A stretch of DNA of 64,000 bases from Metamycoplasma salivarium. Its GTDB lineage: Bacteria; Bacillota_I; Bacilli_A; Mycoplasmatales; Metamycoplasmataceae. Positions 44,401-53,500 of the stretch are shown here, one piece after another. The notes below the pieces were generated by a model. It was given only the letters and a program-made list of their open reading frames with translations. It was not told where the DNA came from and did no database searches. Where the stretch lies: assembly GCF_900660445.2 (NCBI RefSeq), contig NZ_LR214938.2:558001-622000 (forward strand). Direction: 5' to 3'. Position numbers and translations under genes: made by a program. Each line of letters opens with the position of its first letter. Positions within the stretch are counted from its first letter, which is position 1.

Positions 44401-46206
44401 ATGTTTAGGATTTTTAAGCTATTAAAACCTAAATATAAGATATATTCTGTTATTACAGTTTTATTTACAATCATTCAGGTTGTGTCATTTTTAATTGTGC
44501 CAAATATTTTTGGTGCAATTTCATCATTGTTTGCACAGTCTAGTGCTACAACAATAAAAATTAATATCTTAGGACAATATGGCTTTGTAGTACATTCAGT
44601 CAATGAAGCAATTAAATGAATCGCAATTATTTTTGTAATTACAATATCAGTTGGTGCAATTACTGCATTATCTGCTTCATATTTAGGTAATTATGTTTCA
44701 ACAGTTGGTGCTAGAGATATTCGTGATATTTTGTGAAATCATATTGAGACTTTATCACAAAAAGACATTGAATCTTTCACCAATGCAAAAATAATGACTA
44801 GATTTACAGTTGATATTTCGAGAATTCAAAATGGTTTAATTTCAACGTTAAGAATGTTGTTTATAGGCCCAATTAATTTAATTGTTGGTCTTATTTTATC
44901 ACTTGTAACAAACCTAAAACTTTCAATTGTTATTGGTGTTTTAGTCCCTGCAATTATCCTTTCTTTAGCAATTATGGGACTAATTGTTACTAAATTGTTT
45001 AGAAAAGAACAAAAAGCATTGGATGAAGTTAACTTACAAACTCAAGAAAACATTCTAGGTGCTAAGGTTATAAAATCATATAATTTAGAAGAAAGTCAAA
45101 ATGCTAAATATCAAGCTGCAAACAACTTGCATGCGAAAATTTCATTAAAAAGCTGATTTGGATTCAGCGTTATCTTTAACTTAATATTTTTTATGGCAAA
45201 TATGGGAATAATTGCGGTTATGGTTATTTCTGGACTTACTCATAAAGGAACTATTGGTTCTGCAGAAGAACATGGAAAATTCTTACAAGATATTACAGTT
45301 TTTATTAACTATATATTAATCGTTATGATGGGAATCATTATTACAAGTATTACATTGTTTAATATTAATAGAGCAAATATTTCTTCAAAAAGAGTGTTTG
45401 AAATTTTGGATAGAAAACCAAGTATTCCATTTATCAAATCAGATAAAGTTGTCACAAATGGAAAGATTATGTTTGATAATGTTACTTTCTCATACTATGA
45501 AACTGCAGAAAAAAATGTTATTGAAAATGTCTCATTTACATTAAATGCAGGAGAAACTTTGGGAATTATAGGTCCTACAGGTTCTGGAAAATCAACAATT
45601 GCAAAATTAATCAGCAATACCTTTAAGGTAGAAAAAGGCCAAATATTTATTGATGATCAAAATATTAATGAAATGGATACGAACTCATTGCATAATAGCA
45701 TTTCATTTGTTAATCAAGTGCCAGTAATTTTGAGTGGTACAATTCGTTCAAATTTATTATTTGCAAATGCAAACGCAACTGAAGATGATATTATTAATTC
45801 AACAAAAGCTGCTTGTGCCTATGAATATATCAATAAATTTGAAGCTAAATTTGATCATCATGTTGAAAAATTGGGAGCAAATTTATCAGGTGGTCAAAAA
45901 CAAAGACTTTCAATTGCTCAAGGTTTAATTAGAAATCCAAAAATATTAATTTTAGATGATTCAACTAGTGCCTTAGATGTTAAAACTGAAGCTTTAGTAA
46001 AACAAAATATTAGACATATGTTTAAAGACCAAAAAATTACAACAATTATCATTGCTCAAAAAATTTCTTCAATCATTGATGCCGACAAAATAATTGTTAT
46101 GCATCATGGTAAATTAGAAGATATTGGTACTCATGATGAGCTTATGAAGAGAAATAAACTATATCAAGAAATTGCATTAATGCAAATGGGAGGTCAAAAT
46201 GAATAA
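44401..46206 (+). CDS. ABC exporter half-transporter, degenerate ATP site
   Basis: 601 residues: six-helix membrane domain (about residues 15-320) fused to a nucleotide-binding domain. Walker A GPTGSGKST and signature LSGGQKQR are intact, but Walker B is LILDDSTSALD (Asp where the catalytic Glu should be) and the switch histidine is Gln (IIIAQKISSI). These two changes mark the degenerate-site subunit of heterodimeric exporters such as TM287/288 and BmrCD. It overlaps the next half-transporter by 8 bases. Likely a drug or lipid exporter; substrate unknown. Confidence 0.9.
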
Positions 46207-48079
46207 TTCACATCAATTTGATCCATTTTATAGTGTAAAAAATCCTAAATTAATGACAAAAGAAGAACTAAAACAACATAAAAAGAATGTCAAAAGAATA
46301 AAAAGAGAAAGCTTTGGCTCAACGCTTCATTATCTAAATTACCGTAAAGGTGCTTTTGCTGCGGTTGTTATTTTGAACTTGCTTTCTGCTATCTTTATGA
46401 CAACATCAACATTTCTAATTGGTTATCTAACAGATGTTGCTTTGGGATATGATCAATTAAGAATTGGTGGTGATTTTAAAGTTTGAAAATTTGTTATTGG
46501 TTTTACAATGATGGGAGTTTTTTATCTCTTAGGTTCTGGACTCAGCATGTGAAGTGACATCGTATCCAATAAAGTCGGTGTTATTGCAGGTCGGGTTATG
46601 AGAAGTGAAGCTTATCAAAAACTAATGAAAATGCCAATTTCATTTTTCGATGCAACAAACACCGGAGAAGTTATGTCAATTTTATCAAATGATATTGACA
46701 ATATAACTTTTGGGTTTGCCGATGCATTAAGCCCACTTTTGATGTCAGTATTTATCATCGTTGCTTCATTTGGATTTATGTTATATAACTCAGTTTATTT
46801 ATCACTAATTGTTTTAGTATTAATTCCATTATTTTTATCAGTTGTTGTAATTTTAATGTTAAAAGCAATTCCACAATTTGAAAAGCAACAAAGTAGAACT
46901 GCAAAATTAAACGGTTATATTGAAGAACATTTAGCAGCAATACATTTAATTAGAAATTTTAATCAAGCAAAAATAGTTAATAAAACATTTGAAAAATATA
47001 ATGACAAATTATATGGATCATCATTTAAAGCATCATTATATTCTGGAATAATTTGACCATATTCTTTAGTTGCTACATTTATTATCCAAATCATTATTGG
47101 CGTCATTGCAGTTGTGTTTTCAACAAACAATATCTCAACTGGTTCAGGCCAAATGTTTAGTGTTGGTGTTATTACTAACTTTATTCTTTACACAAGAAAT
47201 ATATCTGACCGTGTTAATAGAATTTTTCAAAACTTAACAACCTTACAAATAGGAATTGTTTCTTCAGCACGTGTTTTACAACTTATTAAATTAACTCCTC
47301 CAGTTGATGAAACAAAATTAGAAAATATTGGAAATGTTAAAGGTGATGTTGAATTTAAAAATGTTTATTTCTCATATTCAAATAATCCAGAAAACTTACA
47401 ATTAAAAAATGCTTCATTTAAAGCTAAGAGAGGTCAAATTTTTGCAATCGTTGGACCTACTGGTGCCGGAAAAACTACAATCATTAACTTATTAAGTAAA
47501 TTCTATTTACCTTTAAGTGGTGAAATTAGAATTGATGGTCATTTATCATCAAATGTCAATGAACATTCATGAAGAAACCAAATTTCTATTGTTTTACAAG
47601 ACACTTTCTTATTTAAAACAACAATTATGAATAATCTAAAATATGCTAATCCAAATGCGACCGATGAGGAAGTTATTGCTGCTGCTAAAATTTCAAATGC
47701 CCATGAATTTATCATGCAACTCGAAAACCAATATTCAGAAGTTGTTTTAGAAGGCGGTGTAAACTTTTCACAAGGTGAAAGACAACTTCTTGCAATTACA
47801 AGAGCAATTATTGCTAATAAAAACATTTTAATTTTAGATGAAGCTACATCTAATGTTGATACAAGAACTGAAAAACATATTCAAAATGCCATGTTAAGTT
47901 TAATGAAAGGTAAAACTTCTTTTGTTATTGCGCATCGTTTATCAACAATAGTTAATGCGGATAAAATTTTGGTTGTTCAAAATGGTGAAATTATTGAACA
48001 AGGAAATCATACTGAACTTTTAGCCAAAAAAGGTTTTTATGAACAACTCTATAATTCTTCATTTGATGATGGTGAATAA
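46199..48079 (+). CDS. ABC exporter half-transporter, canonical ATP site
   Basis: 626 residues with an N-terminal cytoplasmic segment of ~45 residues, six membrane helices, and a nucleotide-binding domain with Walker A GPTGAGKTT, signature FSQGERQLLA, Walker B LILDEATSNVD and switch histidine IAHRLSTI. This subunit therefore supplies the catalytic Glu and His missing in its partner. The ATG overlaps the preceding gene, consistent with co-translation of a heterodimer. Confidence 0.92.
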
Positions 48080-48116
48080 TTAAATTAGCCTAAATATTGG
48101 TAAAAAATTAGTTACA

Positions 48117-48159
48117 AAAAGCCCCTAAAGAGAGAAAAGGGGGGGCTTTTAAATTTTTT
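48117..48159 (+). terminator. Terminator after the ABC exporter operon
   Basis: Stem AAAAGCCCC/GGGGCTTTT (48117-48125 with 48142-48150) followed by a T-run; unusually GC-rich for this window. Confidence 0.85.
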
Positions 48160-48160
48160 G

Positions 48161-48425
48161 GTTATAGCTTGCTGATTATCAGAAACAAAATTAATCAGGA
48201 GGAAAATAATAACTTGTAAAAGGAGGTATATATGTATGACCTGTATAGTTTTTGAGTCAAGTAAAAATAAAAGGGAGTTATTATGAGATTACATTACAAC
48301 AAAATATTTTGCACAGAAAGGAGTCAACATAAGTACTAACAACAAACTTATGTAGAAAAATTGAAAATATATTTTAAAACAGTATTTAAAGAGTAGATAA
48401 CTTAATGTAATTTACAAGCTATAAC
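48161..48425. ncRNA. Putative structured RNA of ~265 bases
   Basis: No substantial gene is present, yet several long complementary segments nest neatly: outer stem GTTATAGCTTG (48161-48171) with CAAGCTATAAC (48415-48425); hairpin CTGATT/AATCAG (48172-48177, 48193-48198); stem ATTACATTA (48288-48296) with TAATGTAAT (48403-48411); and inside it ACATAAGT/ACTTATGT (48327-48334, 48346-48353). Purine motifs AGGAGG, AGGAGG, AGGGAG and AGGAG recur at spacing of about 20-60 bases, two before tiny open frames (10 and 18 codons). It does not show the GAGGAAAGTCC of RNase P RNA or tmRNA ends. Strand unknown; the plus strand is suggested by the SD-like motifs. Confidence 0.45.
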
Positions 48426-48429
48426 ACGC

Positions 48430-48463
48430 ACAATATTAAGGCCTTAATTTTCTATTGTGCACT
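48430..48463. terminator. Hairpin after the putative structured RNA
   Basis: GCACAAT and ATTGTGC face each other, enclosing the smaller palindrome ATTAAGGCCTTAAT. There is no strong T-run (ATTTT follows), so it may be an end structure of the putative RNA or a site for a protein. Confidence 0.35.
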
Positions 48464-48514
48464 TATATTTTACCATACAACCTATGCTACTAAATTAAAC
48501 TTATATAAACTGCA

Positions 48515-48545
48515 TAAAAAAATGCATTAATCTTAAATTAATGCA
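48515..48545 (-). terminator. Terminator of the nusG operon
   Basis: Perfect stem TGCATTAAT/ATTAATGCA (48523-48531, 48537-48545); read on the minus strand it is followed by seven T. Confidence 0.8.
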
Positions 48546-48557
48546 CTAAATTAATTA

Positions 48558-49148
48558 TTATGAACAAATTTCTAAATCTTTATAATCAAATTCAGTTGGA
48601 GATTTTCTGCCAAATTGTTCAATATTAACAAAAGCTTTTTGTGTAATATCGTTGTTTTTTATAATTTCACCAATTTCATCTTTAAAAATTCCATTAATAA
48701 CTTTAACAATAACACCTTCTTTGAATGCTGTTTCAATATCGCCTTCAGCAAATTTTTCATTTAAGGTCTTTTCTTTTTCAACCATTGAGTTAAAGTCTTT
48801 TTTACTAATTGGGGTAGGTTTTGCTCCCTTTCCAGAAGAACCAATTAAACCAGTTACATATTGTGTGTTCCGAACAATATATCAAGCTTCATCAGTCATA
48901 ACCATATTAATAAAAATATAACCTTTGTAAATGTTAACATATTTAACAGTATATTCTTCACCCTTGGTTTTCTTTTCTAATTCTTTATTAGAAAGGTGTG
49001 GCATTAAAAAGATTCTAATGTCTCTAAAAAGATTATCCATATTTTGAGTAGCAATTTTATTTTTTAAAGCTTCAATAACATTTTCTTCTTTTCCAGAAAC
49101 TGTTGAAACCATATATCATTTAAATTCTTTATCTTCAATTTGTTCCAT
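48558..49148 (-). CDS. nusG: Transcription termination/antitermination protein NusG
   Basis: 196 residues: N-terminal NGN domain (FKWYMVSTVSGKEENVIEAL, YKGYIFINMVMTDEAWYIVRNTQYVTGLIG) and a C-terminal KOW motif (FKEGVIVKVINGIFKDEIGEI). It binds RNA polymerase and Rho/ribosome. AAGGAG precedes the start on the minus strand. Follows secE as in most bacteria. Confidence 0.95.
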
Positions 49149-49164
49149 AAAACTACTCTCCTTA

Positions 49165-49392
49165 TTAAGATTTAATACCTGCAAGATTTCAAATGCCTGT
49201 AAATGCTAATGTGATTAGAAAACAAAATATAGCCATAACAACAACAAAACCAATAGTGATGCCAAATCATTTTCAAACCTTGGCAGCTCTAGGCCATCTA
49301 ATTCTTTTAACTTCCTTAATGAAGTTTTTTGTTGTAGAATCTAAATCAACTTGTTTACTTTTCTTCTTTTTGTCTTTAACATTTTCATCCAT
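49165..49392 (-). CDS. secE: Preprotein translocase subunit SecE
   Basis: 75 residues: Lys-rich start, the amphipathic segment FIKEVKRIRWPRAAKVWKWF and a single membrane helix (GITIGFVVVMAIFCFLITLAF). Three TGA-Trp codons hid this gene in a standard reading. Start overlaps the rpmG stop (TAATG); nusG follows after 16 bases. Confidence 0.9.
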
Positions 49393-49538
49393 TACTTTTC
49401 TTCCTTATGCAATGTTTGTTTATTGCAATATTTGCAAAATTTTTTAATTTCTAATCTTGCATTATTGCTTTTGTTGACTGAATAATTTTTGTGTTTACAT
49501 TCGCTACAAGCTAGTGAAATCTTCTTTGTTTTTAGCAT
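49392..49538 (-). CDS. rpmG: Ribosomal protein L33
   Basis: 48 residues with two zinc-binding CxxC pairs ([10 protein letters not shown] and FCKYCNKQT) and the family pattern [15 protein letters not shown]. First gene of rpmG-secE-nusG, the common order in Gram-positive bacteria and mollicutes. Confidence 0.92.
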   Translation of the reverse strand: MLKTKKISLACSECKHKNYSVNKSNNARLEIKKFCKYCNKQTLHKEEK

Positions 49539-49582
49539 TTTACTATTATATTAGATTTTGCATATTTATTTAAATATAAAAC

Positions 49583-49588
49583 TATAAT
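49583..49588 (+). promoter_or_regulatory. -10 element of the ezrA-like gene
   Basis: TATAAT 11 bases before the ATG with no ribosome site, so the transcript leader is only about 4-5 bases. Confidence 0.5.
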
Positions 49589-49599
49589 ATTTTATTATT

Positions 49600-51330
49600 A
49601 TGAGTTTCAAACTGACAATTTTAGTTATATTAATCATTTTTTTTGCTCTTATATTATGTTTTACAACAGTCATAGTATTTGCAAAACTACGCACTAATTT
49701 TTTAATTACAAAAATTGATAAATTGCAACAAAATTTATCTAAATACTTAAAAGAAATTAATTCATTATTTGAACAATCTAATGCTTATTTTGAAGCAAGC
49801 AAGATTAAAAACAAAAACTTTCAAAATGAACTCATTCAAAACCAACTTGACTTTGAAGAAATTCAAGATTTATGTTCAATTAAATTAATTGAAATTTCTA
49901 ACAAATTAAAAAATCATAAACAAAACCATAATTTTATGGAGTTAAATTGCTTATTTTCTATTTTAAATCCATATAAAAAAGCTCTTCTACTTTATAAAAA
50001 TGGACAAATAATTTATAAGTTTATTAAAACTACTATTCAAGAAAAAATCTTATTTCCTTCTAAACTAATGGACTATGTTCTTTATTTAAAAAATAAAGAT
50101 AAAAAAATCAATGTCCAAATTAATGCATTTAAAATTACAATGCCATTTTTTAATGAACAATTTAGATTAATTGATGAATCAATTTTTGATTTATATAGTC
50201 ATTTTATTAAAGAAAAAATTATTGAAACTAACAAAAAAATAAATATAGCCAAAATAGTTGAATTAAACAATTTAATTATTAAAAAAATTCTTATATTTTC
50301 ACATGGTTCAGTTTACTATGATTTAATCTTCAATAAAATTCCAAAAATTATTAATAATTTAAAGAATAAACAATCAATTACTGATACTTCGCTTTTACAA
50401 ACTTTTGAGTCACAAACTAAGTGTGTATATAATGAAAATTTTAGTAAATATAACATAACATTAAAAAATGAACTAGAGCTACTCGATTTTTCAAAAGATG
50501 ATGATAATTTTAAGGAAAAACTGTTTAAATTTATAAGTACTTTAGAAGATTATAAAAACAATTTGCAATTTGAACAAACAGCAAAAACATATATTGCAGA
50601 TACTGAAAAAAAATTATCATTTTATCATGATAAGTTTCTTAAAAAACAACTTGATATCAATAGTTTTTTTGAAAAGTATAAGGGAAATGTAGATACATTA
50701 GATGCTAAGTTTAATGGAATGAAATATTTAAATAATGAATTAAATAAATTTATGAATTCAAACATAAAAAATGTAAATACATACTTTGAAAAAAATGAAT
50801 TTTCTTCTTGCAATGAAATTTTAAATAATTTGAAATTATTTTTAATAGAACTAAAAAGCAACATATCTAATCAAAACAATTTAGACTATGAAATTAGTTT
50901 ATATCAAAATGAAATTGAACATTTAAAATTACAATTCCAAAAATTACAAAGTATTTTTGCTTATCTAGTTTCTATTTGTTATCAACTAAACATTGATTTT
51001 TCTAAAAATGATTTAACTATGATTAAAGACATTAATACTTTACAAAATCAAATTGTTATGAATAATGAACAAGATGTCAACATTAATTTTGTATTCAAAA
51101 ATAATGTTTTAAAATATCATAAATTAGTGATGAATTTTTTTGAAATTAAAGCAATTGAAATAGAAGCTGCAAAACTAACAAAAATTGTAATTCAAAAAAT
51201 AAGTCCATTATGTTCTTCACAAGAAATTATGATGGAACTTTATTTAAAACTAACCGAATATAATAACACATCACAATATATAAAAGCTATTGAACATTTA
51301 GACAATTTTATTAAAAACAAAATTAACTAA
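49600..51330 (+). CDS. EzrA-like membrane-anchored coiled-coil protein
   Basis: 576 residues: a single N-terminal membrane helix ([23 protein letters not shown], residues 4-26) followed by ~550 residues of Lys/Glu/Asn-rich coiled coil with no Trp. This topology and length (EzrA is ~560) and its place directly before thiI, the order known from Bacillus (ezrA-nifZ-thiI), support an EzrA-type cell-division or membrane-organising protein. Sequence identity itself is not recognisable, so the call is moderate. Confidence 0.55.
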   Translation: MSFKLTILVILIIFFALILCFTTVIVFAKLRTNFLITKIDKLQQNLSKYLKEINSLFEQSNAYFEASKIKNKNFQNELIQNQLDFEEIQDLCSIKLIEISNKLKNHKQNHNFMELNCLFSILNPYKKALLLYKNGQIIYKFIKTTIQEKILFPSKLMDYVLYLKNKDKKINVQINAFKITMPFFNEQFRLIDESIFDLYSHFIKEKIIETNKKINIAKIVELNNLIIKKILIFSHGSVYYDLIFNKIPKIINNLKNKQSITDTSLLQTFESQTKCVYNENFSKYNITLKNELELLDFSKDDDNFKEKLFKFISTLEDYKNNLQFEQTAKTYIADTEKKLSFYHDKFLKKQLDINSFFEKYKGNVDTLDAKFNGMKYLNNELNKFMNSNIKNVNTYFEKNEFSSCNEILNNLKLFLIELKSNISNQNNLDYEISLYQNEIEHLKLQFQKLQSIFAYLVSICYQLNIDFSKNDLTMIKDINTLQNQIVMNNEQDVNINFVFKNNVLKYHKLVMNFFEIKAIEIEAAKLTKIVIQKISPLCSSQEIMMELYLKLTEYNNTSQYIKAIEHLDNFIKNKIN

Positions 51331-51343
51331 TTTAGGAGTGAAT

Positions 51344-52498
51344 ATGTATAACAAAATATTAATAAGATATGGTGAATTAACATTAAAGGGTAACAATCGC
51401 AAAGACTTTGTTAACAAACTAAAAAACAATTTATTAATGTGAATTAGAAAAGAAGAATTAAAAGTTGAATATGATCGAATGTTTATTAATTTTTCAACTA
51501 AAAATTTAGATATTTTGCAAAACATATTTGGAATATTTTCATATTCTCCTGTCTTAGAATGTGAAAGCAATCTAGATAGCATTAAAAAATCTATCAAAAA
51601 CTTATTGAATGAAATTGATCTAAATAAGTTTAAAACCTTCGCAATTAATAGTCGAAGAAATGATAAAACATTTTCATTAACAAGTCATGAACTTAACATT
51701 GAAATTGGTAACTTTGTTTCAGAAATTTTACCTAATTTCCAAGTTAAATTAAATAATCCGGATTTAGAAATTAATATTGAAGTTAGAAAGGAAAATACTT
51801 ATATTTTTTATGAAAATATTTATGGGCTTGGTGGTATGCCCTTAGAATCGGCAGGCAAAACATTACATTTAATGAGTGGAGGTATTGATTCACCAGTTGC
51901 AGCTAATTTATTACAAAAAAGAGGGCTTAAAATTGTTTTCTTAAATTTTATAACACCACCTCATACTGATAAATTAACTGAACAGAAAATTGATGATTTG
52001 ATTAATGTTCTAACCAAATATCAAGGTGAAACAATTTTGTATCAAATAAATTACACAAAAATTATGAATTTATTAAATTTAATATCTGACCAAAAATACA
52101 AAATTACTTTAATGAGAAGAAGCTTTTATAGAATTGCAACATTAATAGCAAAAAAGGAAAATATTAAAATATTATCAACAGGTGAAAGCTTAGGTCAAGT
52201 AGCTTCACAAACTTTAGAATCACTTTGCACTATATCAAATGCAACGGACTTAGAAATATTTAGACCACTAATTTGTTTTGATAAAATTGATACTATTAAA
52301 CTTGCTCAAAAAATAAAAACATATGATATTTCAATTAAAAAAGCTTGTGAAACTTGTGAACTTTTTGCACCAAAAGAACCAATTACTAAACCTCATTTAT
52401 TTAAAGTTATTGAATTAGAAAAAGAATTACCTAATTTATTTTCGCTCGAAAAAGAAACCTGCGAAGGCAATTTAAAAATCAAAAAATACAAAAATTAA
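51344..52498 (+). CDS. thiI: tRNA 4-thiouridine synthase ThiI
   Basis: 384 residues. Order: ferredoxin-like start [27 protein letters not shown] domain to about residue 165, then the PP-loop [12 protein letters not shown] that binds ATP, and the conserved [15 protein letters not shown] and [10 protein letters not shown] near the end. It thiolates U8 of tRNA. No rhodanese domain, as in Bacillus. AGGAG site at 51334. Confidence 0.95.
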
Positions 52499-52545
52499 TA
52501 ACTTTTTGTAAATATAAAATAAAAAAGTGGTGACGTTTATGTACT

Positions 52546-53248
52546 ATGGCTGATTTAATGCACACCAAGGACATTGTCTTTAAAGTAAAGAATATATTTA
52601 AACAAATTAAGAAGCAGACAATAATTAATAATGTTTTATTTTTAGTAAGAAGAAATTCAATTAAAGTTTTTGCCGGTGAGAATGGAGCTGGTAAATCCAC
52701 ATTAATGAGAATTTGCACAGGAAATGATTTAGACTTTGAAGGTTCTTTATATTTTAATAATAAAAATATGAATGACATAAAAGAAGCTAAGTCATTTTTA
52801 TTTTTTGCAACAGATTTAATATTTCCTCAAAATCTAAATGCATTTGAATATGTGCAAAATTATTTCCAACACAATTTATTAATGAGAAATTTAGAGAATA
52901 TAAACTAGAACATTTAATTAAAAACAATCCTAATACTTTTTCTTCCGGTGAAAAAAAGAAATTAGTTTTATTGTTTAGTGAATTAGCTAAACCAGAATTA
53001 TTGTTTCTTGACAAACCTGATTCAAATTTAGAACCAATCTCTAGAATAAAAGACTAGAAGAATTGAAAAATAACGGAGCAACAATTTTTATTTCAACTCA
53101 TTTAATTACTGAAATTAAAGATTATGTAGATTATATGATCTTTATTTCTCATGGGGAAATAAAATTTAGCAAAGAAATATCTTCAACTAATGAATTAGAT
53201 ACTTTGCATAATAACTATATTTATAGGAAGGTGGTACAAAATGATTAA
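52546..53248 (+). pseudogene. ABC exporter ATPase, decayed by two frameshifts
   Basis: Three segments in three frames make one ABC ATPase: 52546-52908 with Walker A GENGAGKST; from about 52887 EYKLEHLIKNNPNTFSSGEKKKL with the signature and LLFLDKPDSNLEP (Walker B, Glu changed to Lys) ending at 53055; and from about 53050 RLEELKNNGATIFISTHLITEIK with the switch histidine. Breaks lie near 52885 and 53048. Without repair the protein cannot work. Confidence 0.8.
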
Positions 53249-53411
53249 CGCCTTACTTAAAAAACACTTTTTTTACAGTCTCGAATATTCTTGAGAATTC
53301 AATAGATCTAAAGGCGAACTAACATTAAAATTACAATGAAAAACGCTTAACGGCACTTTTGATTGAAATAGATATTTTACTTTCAAGATTACTGGATTTA
53401 AAATATATTAA
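53241..53411 (+). pseudogene. Remnant of the partner ABC permease
   Basis: 56 codons starting MINALLKKHFFYSLEYSWEFNRSK and ending at TAA 53409. It overlaps the decayed ATPase by 8 bases and has a good ribosome site (GGAAGG). Position and start are those of an ABC-2 permease, but no membrane helices remain. Confidence 0.45.
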
Positions 53412-53487
53412 ACCGCATATTGAAGATTGAATCTAATGTGTTCATTTTTTTATTTATTTTACTTAACATATTACAAAACATATTGCT

Positions 53488-53493
53488 TATAAT
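53488..53493 (+). promoter_or_regulatory. -10 element of dnaE, leaderless transcript
   Basis: TATAAT ends 7 bases before the dnaE ATG at 53501, so transcription should start on or next to the start codon; no ribosome site is present. Confidence 0.6.
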
Positions 53494-53500
53494 TTTAAAT

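Noticed and set aside
48161-48173. Stray CRISPR repeat fragment (GTTATAGCTT)
   Set aside because: Only the first ten bases match the repeat and the sequence then pairs with 48415-48425; chance similarity is more likely.
48161-48425. RNase P RNA or tmRNA
   Set aside because: The conserved GAGGAAAGTCC of RNase P RNA is absent, and tmRNA would need tRNA-like ends with a GTTCGA T-loop and CCA, which are missing.
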